In this document: piece by piece, positions 1 to 8,061 of the stretch
Layout of the letters: every line of letters begins with the position of its first letter
How positions within the stretch are numbered: the first letter of the stretch is position 1
NCBI RefSeq assembly: GCF_019703835.1
Contig: NZ_AP023055.1
Span: 806,001 to 870,000 of the forward strand
From: Thaumasiovibrio subtropicus
GTDB lineage: Bacteria > Pseudomonadota > Gammaproteobacteria > Enterobacterales > Vibrionaceae
Direction of reading: 5' to 3'
Length of the DNA: 64,000 bases
Notes under the pieces: generated by a model
The model's database searches: none
What the model was told of the DNA's origin: nothing
Seen by the model: the letters and a program-made list of their open reading frames with translations, nothing else
Program-made: the position numbers and the translations under genes

Positions 1-698
1 TGGTGAAGATATTTTCGGCAGGCGACCTTAAAGGCATCATCCATAAGATCGACAGCAAACTCGGTGGGATAGCGGACTTGCGCAAGTTGAACCCAATCAA
101 AATACTCTGTCAGATGGGTGTCACCATGATGGAAATCGAGGCGTTCTCCGGGGCGCGCGCAGCGCACTTCATTATACGGCGTATGATCAAGCAGAAAGTA
201 CCCGAGCGTGGCGAATTCGGTGACACCATCAAGGTTGCGCGTGAGTGGCAGTGAGAGCTGTTTTAAGATTTTTAGTTGGGTAGAAAAAATAAGCGCGCCT
301 TGAAAATGCATGAAATAGAAAGGGCGTAGTCCAAGGGGATCGGTGGCAAGGGTCAATCGGCCAGTCGCTTGGCAGTATGACAGGTAGCAAAACGCGCCTT
401 CAGATTCTGACAGCGCTTGATTGAGACAGTCGCTATCACGAAGTGTGACTAAATCATCGGTTCGATTGCTACTTAACAGCGGGTGTCCAACACAGGCTGA
501 GGTAGTTTGCCCATTCTGTAACCATGCCGTTTGCTCGTAGGCATCAAAGTCGAAATTGAAAATAGCGTGCTTGTTCGATGCACTGACACGGGTTTCATCG
601 GTTGGAAAGCGTTGAAAATAACCGGTGAGCTCTTCGATTAGATGCTTATGGGTAATGTTCAAACCAGTATGGCTTACAATGCCAGCGATGATGCTCAT
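1..698 (-). CDS. Asparagine-synthetase-like protein, N-terminal part (runs off window)
   Basis: The minus strand is open from an ATG at 698 to the window edge, 232 codons with no stop. A Shine-Dalgarno AGGACA lies about 6 bases before the ATG. The protein begins MSIIAGIVSHTG and has the late glutamine-amidotransferase class II features LATDPLGLRPFYF and an LGYFLLDHTPY segment, as in the N-terminal half of AsnB-like enzymes. AsnB normally starts MCGIAG, with Cys2 as the glutaminase nucleophile. Here Cys2 is Ser and Gly3 is Ile, so the glutaminase is probably inactive, as in beta-lactam synthetase and lasso-peptide cyclase (C protein) relatives. The synthetase half lies outside the window, so the actual reaction cannot be assigned. 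Confidence 0.75.
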   Translation of the reverse strand, partial: MSIIAGIVSHTGLNITHKHLIEELTGYFQRFPTDETRVSASNKHAIFNFDFDAYEQTAWLQNGQTTSACVGHPLLSSNRTDDLVTLRDSDCLNQALSESEGAFCYLSYCQATGRLTLATDPLGLRPFYFMHFQGALIFSTQLKILKQLSLPLTRNLDGVTEFATLGYFLLDHTPYNEVRCARPGERLDFHHGDTHLTEYFDWVQLAQVRYPTEFAVDLMDDAFKVACRKYLH

Positions 699-1098
699 GA
701 TATTGTCCTATGCGTTTTCGATAACCTTGTTCTCTCTATACGAAAAGCGTGCCATTTCTGGAAATAGAACAAATACTGCACTTAATTTATTGATTTAAAG
801 GGCATCTGCCTAGGCTTTGTCACTGAATAGATTCCGGCGCCGTTTGCAAATATCGAATTTGCAACGCGAAAGAGATTTCACGACTGCAAGATGCGTGTCC
901 CGCCAGTTTGAGGCGGCTTGAGTATACAACTTTGCCAACGTGACTCGCGAGATAGTGTCTGTGAGTCGATGAAGCGATCATGTCGACAGAGTTAACAACA
1001 AAGCCATGCGGTTGTCATATTTTGAGTAAAAAGCAGGTGTCCTCGTCAGTAGTCTACGTTATATGTAAACGAATTGTTGTTATTGATGGTGGCGCAAA
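699..1098. other. Intergenic region between divergent genes
   Basis: No coding signal is seen here. It separates the minus-strand AsnB-like gene from the plus-strand two-component operon, so it should hold both promoters. An inverted repeat, TTGCAAAT/ATTTGCAA with a 5-base loop, sits at 844-864. The stretch around 893-928 (GATGCGTG...GCTTGAGTATA) weakly resembles the tail of the dispersed repeat seen at 13.4 and 31.6 kb. Confidence 0.5.
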
Positions 1099-1815
1099 GT
1101 GACAAAGCACGTTCTAGTTGTTGATGATGATATAGAGATCAGAGAGCTGCTTGAAGAATATCTTTCCAAGTCTGGCTATCGGGTGCTGACTGCGGGTGAC
1201 GGTGTGGAGATGGCGACGCAAATGGCGGCCAATCATATCGATGCCATCTTGTTAGATGTGATGTTGCCGGGAGACGATGGCTTTAGCTTATGCCAACAGG
1301 TTCGGCGTAATTCGAATGTGCCCATTATTATGATCACCGCAGTGTCAGATGATACAGACCAGATTATCGGTCTAGAGATTGGTGCCGATGACTACATTGC
1401 CAAACCCTTTAACCCACGTCAGCTTTTAGCACGCTTAAAAGCGGTATTACGAAGAGCAAGTGTGAATGAGGTTGCCCCTGAGGTGCCAATCGCCATGGTA
1501 TTTAAAGAGTGGCGATTAGAGCTGGTGACGCATACGCTAACGAATCTGGAGTCAGGAGAGCAACATGCCTTGCCCGCTGGGGATTTCAATTTATTGATGT
1601 TCTTTCTTAACAACCCCCATCAGTTGCTCGATAGAGATACGATTTCGAATGCAATAAAAGGGCGGGAATCATTGCCGTTTGAGCGCGGGATTGATGTGCA
1701 ATTATCACGATTACGGCAGCGATTAGGGGATAGAGGCACGTCGTCGCAATTCATAAAAACCTTGCGGGGAACGGGGTACATGTTTATCTGCGACGTAACG
1801 CCTGAATATCGATGA
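1099..1815 (+). CDS. OmpR-family response regulator, GltR-like
   Basis: A 238-residue response regulator. The N-terminal receiver domain (about 1-118) has acidic DDD at 9-11, phospho-acceptor Asp53 in LLDVMLPG, and Lys102 in YIAKPF. The C-terminal winged-helix domain (about 135-232) carries the OmpR-type DVQLSRLRQRLGD and TLRGTGYMF motifs. The start is GTG at 1099 with only a weak ribosome site; no in-frame ATG fits better. The stop overlaps the start of the next gene by 4 bases, so the two are translationally coupled. The order regulator-kinase-sugar ABC importer matches the Pseudomonas gltR-gtrS-gts locus, so control of glucose or a related sugar is the likely job. That role is inferred from order. 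Confidence 0.85.
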   Translation: MTKHVLVVDDDIEIRELLEEYLSKSGYRVLTAGDGVEMATQMAANHIDAILLDVMLPGDDGFSLCQQVRRNSNVPIIMITAVSDDTDQIIGLEIGADDYIAKPFNPRQLLARLKAVLRRASVNEVAPEVPIAMVFKEWRLELVTHTLTNLESGEQHALPAGDFNLLMFFLNNPHQLLDRDTISNAIKGRESLPFERGIDVQLSRLRQRLGDRGTSSQFIKTLRGTGYMFICDVTPEYR

Positions 1816-3248
1816 TACGTTTTCCTCATTCGTTGCTGGCGCGGACCTTGTTGTTCACTTTAGTGGCGGTTATCTGTGCACAACTGATCGCCACCCTAAT
1901 CTGGTACTCTCAAACCAAAGAGCGCGAACTGCAAGGGTTAGAAGCGACCTCCGTCAGTATGGCGAATAACTTCGCCTCGACTGTCACCTTTTTTCAAAAG
2001 CTACCACGGGAATATCGCCATATCGTGCTAGACCAACTGCGCAATATGGGCGGTACACGTTTCTTTGTCTCCTTTAATGAGGAACTGATCGCGATTGAAG
2101 CGGTGCCCGAAACACGCTTAAAACAGATCGCGGTAAATGCGTTTGATCGTGTTTTGGATGACAAGTTACCGCGAGTGGAGGAGATTCATGTGGAATTCTC
2201 TTCTCCAGACACATTACATATTCTGAAAAACGACATTTTACTGAGTGATCTGCCACGCTCTTGGGCACATTACACCTTAAGCCTAGAGCCGATTAACCCG
2301 CCCATCTTAGTGGTGCAGATTAAGCTGGCGGCGGGAGAGTGGTTGTATATCGCGGCTTTGCTGCCTGCCCCGTATGTGACGTTAGAAGATAAGATCCTGA
2401 CAACCCAGCAAGTCTGGTTCTTAATCGTCAGCACACTGTTATTGCTCGCATTTACTTCCGTGATGGTGAGGCAGCAGACGCGGCCATTACGGCGACTCGC
2501 CCGTGCAGCCAATGCACTGAGTTTGGATATCCACCAGCCGCCTTTAAAAGAAGAAGGGGCCAGTGAGCTTGTTACCGCGACACGGGCGTTCAATCGGATG
2601 CAGCAGCGTTTACGTCGCTTTATTGATGATCGAGAACGCTTGTTTTCATCCATCTCTCATGACCTTAAAACCCCGATTACCCGCTTGCGATTGCGTGCGG
2701 AACTCATCGACGATGAAGTGAAAATAACCAAGTTCAATCGAGACTTAGATGAACTGGAACTCATGGTTAAAGCGGCCCTTCAATGTGTGAAAGACACCGA
2801 CTTACATGAAAACCTGACAGAAATAAATATCCATCAATTGCTAGAAAATATTGCCGAGCCACTGAATCAGCATCGACAAGCCGTGGTATTGCCTGACAAT
2901 GTGTTGCCGAGTTTTGTCGGCAAACCGCTGGCATTAAAACGTTGTCTCACCAACGTGATTGAAAATGGTGTCCGATACGGAGACAAAGTTGTCGTGTCTG
3001 CTACGCCTGATGAAGAGCACTACTGGATCACTGTCTGTGACGAAGGTCCCGGTATTCCACTCTCGCAAAGAGAGAAAGTGTTTGAACCTCATTTCCGTAT
3101 CGCAACCGATGAGCAAGGCCATGGCCTCGGGCTAGGCATTGCGCGAAGTATCGCCCACGCCCATGGGGGCGATCTATTCTTGGACGATAACCTCCCCAGA
3201 GGGTTAAGAGTCGTGATTAAGCTTCCCCGTGTCAGTCTCACTGCGTAG
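1812..3248 (+). CDS. Sensor histidine kinase, GtrS-like
   Basis: A 478-residue inner-membrane sensor kinase. A transmembrane helix lies near residues 9-31, a periplasmic sensor domain at about 35-190, and a second helix near 197-215 (VWFLIVSTLLLLAF). A HAMP linker follows. The H-box SSISHDLKTPITRLR carries the phosphorylated His283. An N-box (NVIENGVRYG) and G-boxes (DEGPGIP, GHGLGLGIA) complete the ATPase. ATG at 1812 overlaps the regulator stop as ATGA. It should phosphorylate the upstream regulator. The ligand is not visible; Pseudomonas GtrS, in the same genomic order, senses glucose catabolites and may be the functional match. Confidence 0.88.
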   Translation: MIRFPHSLLARTLLFTLVAVICAQLIATLIWYSQTKERELQGLEATSVSMANNFASTVTFFQKLPREYRHIVLDQLRNMGGTRFFVSFNEELIAIEAVPETRLKQIAVNAFDRVLDDKLPRVEEIHVEFSSPDTLHILKNDILLSDLPRSWAHYTLSLEPINPPILVVQIKLAAGEWLYIAALLPAPYVTLEDKILTTQQVWFLIVSTLLLLAFTSVMVRQQTRPLRRLARAANALSLDIHQPPLKEEGASELVTATRAFNRMQQRLRRFIDDRERLFSSISHDLKTPITRLRLRAELIDDEVKITKFNRDLDELELMVKAALQCVKDTDLHENLTEINIHQLLENIAEPLNQHRQAVVLPDNVLPSFVGKPLALKRCLTNVIENGVRYGDKVVVSATPDEEHYWITVCDEGPGIPLSQREKVFEPHFRIATDEQGHGLGLGIARSIAHAHGGDLFLDDNLPRGLRVVIKLPRVSLTA

Positions 3249-3320
3249 CGATGGAGCACAACCGCAAGCTTCTAGATTCTTCGCCAGATAAAACCGTACA
3301 AGGGGGGATTACTCTGCTCT

Positions 3321-3357
3321 GTAACAGTGTTGTTACTTTGATGTTTCCCTTTGTTAC
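3321..3357 (+). promoter_or_regulatory. Candidate regulator site upstream of the sugar importer
   Basis: GTAACA-GTGT-TGTTAC (3321-3336) is a perfect inverted repeat. A further TTGTTAC at 3351-3357 repeats the TTGTTAC at 3330-3336 exactly 21 bp away, two helical turns. OmpR-family regulators often bind tandem half-sites on one face of the helix. The site lies about 140 bases before the binding-protein ATG. Assignment to the adjacent regulator is inferred. Confidence 0.45.
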
Positions 3358-3498
3358 GTCACCCGTGCCTAAGCTTCGCTAAGATTCTGTTAACCCGTGC
3401 AGAGATAGGGCTTTGTGCTTCTTATTTTCCCTACATCGAGAAGCGTGCGCTATGTCCCTATGACACGGTTGACTAGAAAACTTATAGGAAGAGTTCCA

Positions 3499-4746
3499 AT
3501 GAACATGAAACAGAGTGTCATCGCTTTATCTATTGCGCTAGCCGCACCTATTTCTCAAGCTGGTGAAGTGGAAGTGCTTCACTGGTGGACATCTGGCGGT
3601 GAAGCAAAATCCATTGGTGTATTGAAAGACATGCTAGAAGACCAGGGCCATAGCTGGAAAGACTTTGCAGTAGCGGGTGGTGGTGGCGAAAGTGCGATGA
3701 CAGTATTAAAAACCCGCGCTGTTTCTGGCAATCCACCTTCAGCGGCACAAATTAAAGGACATGATATTCAAGAGTGGGGCGAACTCGGTTTTCTGACCGA
3801 TCTCGATGGCGTCGCCTCAGCTGAGAAGTGGGATGCGATGTTGCCCAGTGTGGTTTCAGAGGTCATGAAACACGATGGCAAATATGTTGCAGTTCCCGTC
3901 AACGTGCATCGCGTGAACTGGCTGTGGGCAAATCCAGAGGTGTTCGAGAAAGCAGGTGCAGCCGTACCGAATAGTATTGAAGGCTTCTTTGCCGCCGCAG
4001 AGAAAATAAAAGCGGCAGGTTTGATTCCGCTCGCACATGGTGGCCAGCCTTGGCAAGATGCCACCCTATTTGAAGCCATCGCCTTAGATGTGTTGGGCTC
4101 TGAGGGATACAACAAGGCGTTTGTAGAACACGATCTTGAGGTGCTTGGTGGAGAGAAGATGGTAGAGACTTTCGAAATCTTCAAACGTATGCGCAGCTAC
4201 ATTGATGAAAACTCCCCTGGCCGTGACTGGAACATTGCGACCTCGATGGTGATCAATGGCGAAGCCGCGATGCAAGTGATGGGAGACTGGGCTAAAGGAG
4301 AATTTGCGGCAGCGGGTAAGAAAGCGGGTGAAGATTTTATCTGTGCCCCAGCATTCGGTACTGCAGATCAGTTTACGTTTAACATAGATAGCTTTGCCTT
4401 CTTCAAGATCAAAGAAGGCGATAATGTCACCGCACAGAAAAACCTCGCTAGCACCATTCTCACGAAAGATTTCCAAGAAGTCTTTAACCTAAATAAAGGT
4501 TCAATCCCAGTGCGCTTAGATATGTCAATGAGTGCCTTCGACAGTTGCGCAACTGCGGCAATGGACTCTTTCAAAGCGACCGCGGAAAGTGGCGATCTTG
4601 TGCCCAGTATGGCGCACGGCATGTCGACCACCAGCTATGTGCAAGGGGCGATTTTTGATGTCGTGACGAACTACTTCAATGACGATAATGCCAACCCGAA
4701 CGAAGCCGTCGACAAGCTTGTTCGCGCAGTGAAGTCTGCACTTTAA
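3499..4746 (+). CDS. gtsA: Sugar ABC transporter, periplasmic substrate-binding protein
   Basis: An extracellular solute-binding protein (family 1) of 415 residues. I place the start at ATG 3499 because AGGAAGAG lies just before it and the product then begins with a clean signal peptide (MNMKQSVIALSIALAAPISQA, cut before GEVEV). The open frame reaches back to 3415, but that adds a charged non-signal stretch. The mature protein starts VEVLHWWTSGGE, typical of glucose/mannose-type binding proteins, and keeps the GDWAKGEF segment. It should capture sugar in the periplasm for the two permeases. An IS element now lies between it and those permeases. The exact sugar is inferred from similarity in layout to Pseudomonas gts. 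Confidence 0.85.
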   Translation: MNMKQSVIALSIALAAPISQAGEVEVLHWWTSGGEAKSIGVLKDMLEDQGHSWKDFAVAGGGGESAMTVLKTRAVSGNPPSAAQIKGHDIQEWGELGFLTDLDGVASAEKWDAMLPSVVSEVMKHDGKYVAVPVNVHRVNWLWANPEVFEKAGAAVPNSIEGFFAAAEKIKAAGLIPLAHGGQPWQDATLFEAIALDVLGSEGYNKAFVEHDLEVLGGEKMVETFEIFKRMRSYIDENSPGRDWNIATSMVINGEAAMQVMGDWAKGEFAAAGKKAGEDFICAPAFGTADQFTFNIDSFAFFKIKEGDNVTAQKNLASTILTKDFQEVFNLNKGSIPVRLDMSMSAFDSCATAAMDSFKATAESGDLVPSMAHGMSTTSYVQGAIFDVVTNYFNDDNANPNEAVDKLVRAVKSAL

Positions 4747-4762
4747 GTCATTACCACTCTAT

Positions 4763-4789
4763 ACGGCACCTGTGTCTAGCGGGTGCCGT
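4763..4789 (+). other. Intercistronic hairpin after the binding-protein gene
   Basis: ACGGCACC pairs perfectly with GGTGCCGT across a loop of about 11 bases, followed by TTTG. Hairpins after binding-protein genes commonly protect that mRNA and reduce read-through to the permease genes, as between malE and malF. It could also act as a weak terminator. Confidence 0.5.
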
Positions 4790-4889
4790 TTGTGGCAGAA
4801 GGGGATTAACGGGGGGTTAATACCAGTTGCCAATACAGCAAAAAGAGTGGTGCAAGAAATGGACGTATACTCATATATGGTCTTCCCTC

Positions 4890-5129
4890 TATTGGCAAGA
4901 TACCAATGTCGATAAAAGGGACAGGTTGCTTTCATATATCCGGCCTATGCGTGAAGCTCGTGTGGCTTCTGGCCTTGATGACACTTCGCGCATATAGCCC
5001 TTATCAAATTAACGGTTTTGGTAAACCTTTGAGTATATCAGGGTCCCTATATGCTGGTCTTACCTGTTTTTCATCTAAACTGCTATCTACGCAATATCTG
5101 GTGTGTGACGCTTTAGTTAAATCTTTCTG
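4890..5129 (-). ncRNA. Candidate bridge RNA / seekRNA region of the IS
   Basis: The non-coding end 3' of the transposase is where IS1111-type elements encode their target-guiding RNA. Short stems are visible: TTGG/CCAA near 4892-4906, GAAGC/GCTTC near 4953-4969, and a longer imperfect stem joining GGCCTATGCG (about 4942) to CGCATATAGCC (about 4990). Loop guide sequences were not matched to target or donor. The assignment rests on family architecture plus visible folding potential, and the transcript ends are unknown. Confidence 0.45.
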
Positions 5130-6155
5130 TTAAACCGCCGCTGGCGCTTTATAGCTTTCTCCTCGACAGATAATGACCCACGCGATACGGATTATCTTAT
5201 TCGCCAGCGCCACCACAGCCTTGTTAAAACCTCGCCTTTCAACCAGCCGCAATATCCATTGACTAAGCCTGTCTGTTTTGCCATCGGCTCGACTCACAAC
5301 CGCTCTTGCACCATGAACCACGAATGACCTTAACTGCTGATTCCCTCGCTTTGTAATGCCAAGCAATACCTCTCGACCTCCCGTGCTAAATTGCTTGGGC
5401 ACTAAACCTAAGGCTGCTGACGCATCACGCCCTCGTTTAAATTGCTCACCACTTCCCATCCAGGCTCTTAAGGAAAAACTCACCACGGGACCAATACCTG
5501 GCACTTTTATCAAACGCTGACAAACGTCTTTTTGCTTCACTTTTTCGGCCAACCTTTCGTCGTACCACTGTAGCTCTTCGTCAAGCCTTTCGAGTTGTGT
5601 GTATTGCCTGAATAAAAGCGCTCGAAATTCGTCGGTTAAGCCGTTCTCAACATCTTCTAGAATAAAAGGCAGCGATTTACGCAATACCTGACTTCCTCTC
5701 GCCAGCACTACCCCATACTCCGCCAGCAACCCTCTCACATGATTGATTAAGCGCTTTCTGTCACTACTCACGTGTTGACGCATGAGCAAAAAAGTTTGGT
5801 CGTCTTGCTGCGCTAGGGATTTGACCGCAACGGGGCGAATCGCACCGTGCTGACACGCTTCTGCGATGGCCTTTGCATCGTTATAGTCATTCTTTTGGCC
5901 TCGTAAATAGCCTTTCACATGCTGAGCGGGAAGTAATACAACAGAGTGCCCTAGCTGGCCTATTTTTCGTCCCCAGTAATGCGCTGTACCGCATGCTTCC
6001 ATCGCAATGACACAAGTCTCTAGCTTCGAGAGATAGCCAATGAGCTGTTGTCGATTTAATTTCTTTCTCTCAACTTGCTTACCCTGTTTGTCCAACATGA
6101 TGAAGTAAAAAGTATTCTTTGCTAAATCGATACCAATGGTTTTACACTTATTCAT
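5130..6155 (-). CDS. IS110-family transposase (DEDD recombinase)
   Basis: A 341-residue, full-length transposase. The N-terminal RuvC-like DEDD domain shows Asp10 (GIDLAKNTF), Glu53 (AMEACGTAHYW) and Asp90/Asp93 (KNDYNDAKA). The C-terminal transposase-20 domain has VPGIGPVVSFSL, ALGLVPKQFSTGGRE and ITKRGNQQLR, which includes the conserved region of the second active site. The catalytic set is intact, so the element is probably still active. Its ATG overlaps a third copy of the element's 12-bp repeat (6155-6166), which could let DNA or RNA structure affect its own expression. Confidence 0.93.
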   Translation of the reverse strand: MNKCKTIGIDLAKNTFYFIMLDKQGKQVERKKLNRQQLIGYLSKLETCVIAMEACGTAHYWGRKIGQLGHSVVLLPAQHVKGYLRGQKNDYNDAKAIAEACQHGAIRPVAVKSLAQQDDQTFLLMRQHVSSDRKRLINHVRGLLAEYGVVLARGSQVLRKSLPFILEDVENGLTDEFRALLFRQYTQLERLDEELQWYDERLAEKVKQKDVCQRLIKVPGIGPVVSFSLRAWMGSGEQFKRGRDASAALGLVPKQFSTGGREVLLGITKRGNQQLRSFVVHGARAVVSRADGKTDRLSQWILRLVERRGFNKAVVALANKIIRIAWVIICRGESYKAPAAV

Positions 6156-6236
6156 GGTCTTCCCTCGTTTTTAGATAGGCGATTTATCAACGCTATCTTG
6201 GCACATTGCGATGCCGATTAGTGCGAGGGAAGACCA
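6155..6236. repeat. Inverted 12-mer pair at the IS right end
   Basis: TGGTCTTCCCTC at 6155-6166 and its reverse complement at 6225-6236 are identical arms about 58 bp apart. The same 12-mer forms the left-end repeat at 4878-4889. The inner copy overlaps the transposase start codon, so the element has three copies rather than the usual two. Confidence 0.8.
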
Positions 6237-6294
6237 TTACATCAAGCAACGTGCGTTTGCTTGAATACAAAAGGGATTGGCAATGGAGCACACT

Positions 6295-7206
6295 ATGTCA
6301 ACGTCGATAAGTAAAAGCCAGCCTAAAAAACGCTTTGCTGATCGCCTTCAACACTGGCTGCCGAAGATCGTTCTCGCGCCCACCATGGTGATGACCGTGG
6401 TGTGTATTTACGGGTTTATTTTCTGGACAGCCGCACTCTCGATGACGAACTCACGATTTTTACCCAGCTTCAATTTTACGGGATTCTCCCAATATGCAAA
6501 GCTGATGGAAAATGATCGTTGGCTCACCTCATTGAGCAACCTTGCGATATTCGGCTTCCTGTTTATTGCCATTGTGATCATGCTAGGTGTGTCGTTGGCG
6601 ATCTTTTTGGATCAAAACATCCGTCAAGAGGGCGCAATCCGTACCATTTATCTCTATCCGATGGCGTTGAGTTTTATTGTCACGGGAACCGCTTGGAAAT
6701 GGATTTTAAATCCCGGACTAGGGCTAGAAAAGCTGATGCATGACTGGGGGTTCACAGGATTTGAGTTTGATTGGTTAGTGAACTCAGAGATGTCGGTTTA
6801 CACCTTGGTGATCGCCGGTGTGTGGCAGTCATCGGGTTTTGTGATGGCGATGTTTCTTGCTGGGTTGCGTGGAATAGACGATTCCATCATCAAAGCGGCA
6901 CAAATAGATGGTGCATCACTCCCCGTGATCTATTGGAAGATCATTCTACCTTGTTTGCGACCTGTGTTTTTTAGTGCGGTCATCATTACGTCCCATATCG
7001 CGATTAAGAGCTTTGACTTGGTCACCGCATTAACATCGGGTGGGCCGGGCTATTCATCGGATTTACCTGCACTCTTTATGTATGCCCACTCCTTTACCCG
7101 AGGCCAAATAGGGCTAGGAGCGGCCAGTGCAATGATGATGCTAGGCGGAGTGCTGGCTATCTTGGTGCCATACCTCTATTCAGAGCTGCGGGAGAAAAAG
7201 TCATGA
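6295..7206 (+). CDS. gtsB: Sugar ABC transporter permease 1
   Basis: An inner-membrane permease of about 303 residues (MalF/UgpA type), with six predicted membrane segments starting near KIVLAPTMVMTVVCIYGF. The cytoplasmic EAA loop is AAQIDGASLPVIYWKIILP, which docks the ATPase. Two starts are possible: ATG 6283 after AAGGGA, or ATG 6295 after GGAG. Both have good spacing, and I prefer 6295 because the product then begins MSTSISKSQPKK, like family members. The stop overlaps the next ATG by 4 bases. Its own promoter, if any, must lie in the short stretch right of the IS or within it. Confidence 0.85.
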   Translation: MSTSISKSQPKKRFADRLQHWLPKIVLAPTMVMTVVCIYGFIFWTAALSMTNSRFLPSFNFTGFSQYAKLMENDRWLTSLSNLAIFGFLFIAIVIMLGVSLAIFLDQNIRQEGAIRTIYLYPMALSFIVTGTAWKWILNPGLGLEKLMHDWGFTGFEFDWLVNSEMSVYTLVIAGVWQSSGFVMAMFLAGLRGIDDSIIKAAQIDGASLPVIYWKIILPCLRPVFFSAVIITSHIAIKSFDLVTALTSGGPGYSSDLPALFMYAHSFTRGQIGLGAASAMMMLGGVLAILVPYLYSELREKKS

Positions 7207-8057
7207 AGACATTACCTTGGCAACGTATGGCGTTGTACAGCTTATTGGTGCTGTTCTGTTTCTTTTATCTGATGCCGCTTGTGGTAATGGTACTGACTTC
7301 ATTTAAAACCTTGCCGGATATCAAAGCGGGTAACTTGATTTCCCTCCCTGAAGTTTGGGTGTTAGATGCATGGTCAAAAGCTTGGTCATCGGCGTGTACC
7401 GGGGTGAAGTGTGAAGGCATTCAGGGCTATTTCTGGAACTCATTCCAGATGGTCATTCCGGCAGTCGCCATATCAACCTTGTTAGGGGCGTTTAACGGCT
7501 ACGTGATCAGCAAATGGAAGTTTAAGGGCTCAGATCTCTTCTTTAGCCTGCTGCTGTTTGGCTGTTTCATTCCTTTTCAAGTGATTTTATTACCGATGGC
7601 GTCTCTGCTCGGCAAGATGGGACTGGCCAACACAACAGCAGGACTGGTGCTGGTGCATGTGATTTACGGTGCAGCATTTACCACCCTCTTTTTCAGAAAC
7701 TTCTACGTAGGTATTCCCGATGAGTTAGTGAAAGCGGCAAAGCTGGATGGGGCGGGATTCTTTACGATTTTCTTTCGCATCATGCTGCCGCTCTCCGTGC
7801 CCATCATCATGGTGACGGTGATTTGGCAGTTCACCTCTATTTGGAATGACTTTCTGTTCGGCGTGGTCTACTCCGGATCGGAGACACAGCCCATCACAGT
7901 GGCACTTAACAACCTTGTGAATACCAGTACTGGGGTGAAGGAGTACAACGTAGATATGGCAGCAGCGATCATTGCGGCATTGCCTACGCTGGTTGTTTAC
8001 GTCTTGGCTGGAAAGTATTTTGTGCGCGGTTTAACCGCTGGCTCAGTGAAAGGATAA
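7203..8057 (+). CDS. gtsC: Sugar ABC transporter permease 2
   Basis: A 284-residue inner-membrane permease (MalG/UgpE type). It has six predicted membrane helices, the first at LYSLLVLFCFFYLMPLVVMVL, and an EAA loop AAKLDGAGFFTIFFRIMLP. The CTGVKCEG segment in the first periplasmic loop has two cysteines that could form a disulfide. It is coupled to permease 1 by an ATGA overlap and followed 4 bases later by the ATPase gene, so the three form one transcription unit. Confidence 0.87.
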   Translation: MKTLPWQRMALYSLLVLFCFFYLMPLVVMVLTSFKTLPDIKAGNLISLPEVWVLDAWSKAWSSACTGVKCEGIQGYFWNSFQMVIPAVAISTLLGAFNGYVISKWKFKGSDLFFSLLLFGCFIPFQVILLPMASLLGKMGLANTTAGLVLVHVIYGAAFTTLFFRNFYVGIPDELVKAAKLDGAGFFTIFFRIMLPLSVPIIMVTVIWQFTSIWNDFLFGVVYSGSETQPITVALNNLVNTSTGVKEYNVDMAAAIIAALPTLVVYVLAGKYFVRGLTAGSVKG

Positions 8058-8061
8058 ACCG

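Larger units (their letters stand above)
4871..6240 (-). mobile_element. IS110-family (IS1111-type) insertion sequence
   Basis: One transposase gene lies between short subterminal inverted repeats. The 12-mer TGGTCTTCCCTC is at 4878-4889 and its reverse complement at 6225-6236. A long non-coding stretch (about 240 bp) lies downstream of the transposase and only about 70-80 bp upstream of it, the asymmetry expected of the IS1111 subgroup. No target duplication is evident, as usual for the family. The exact ends are uncertain by several bases. It separates the sugar-binding gene from its permeases and is transcribed against the operon. Confidence 0.8.

Noticed and set aside
3..254. Plus-strand ORF at the left edge
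   Set aside because: Antisense to the AsnB-like gene, which has a ribosome site and recognisable motifs.
4906..5133. 75-codon plus-strand ORF inside the IS
   Set aside because: It lies in the structured non-coding end of the element and has no family features.
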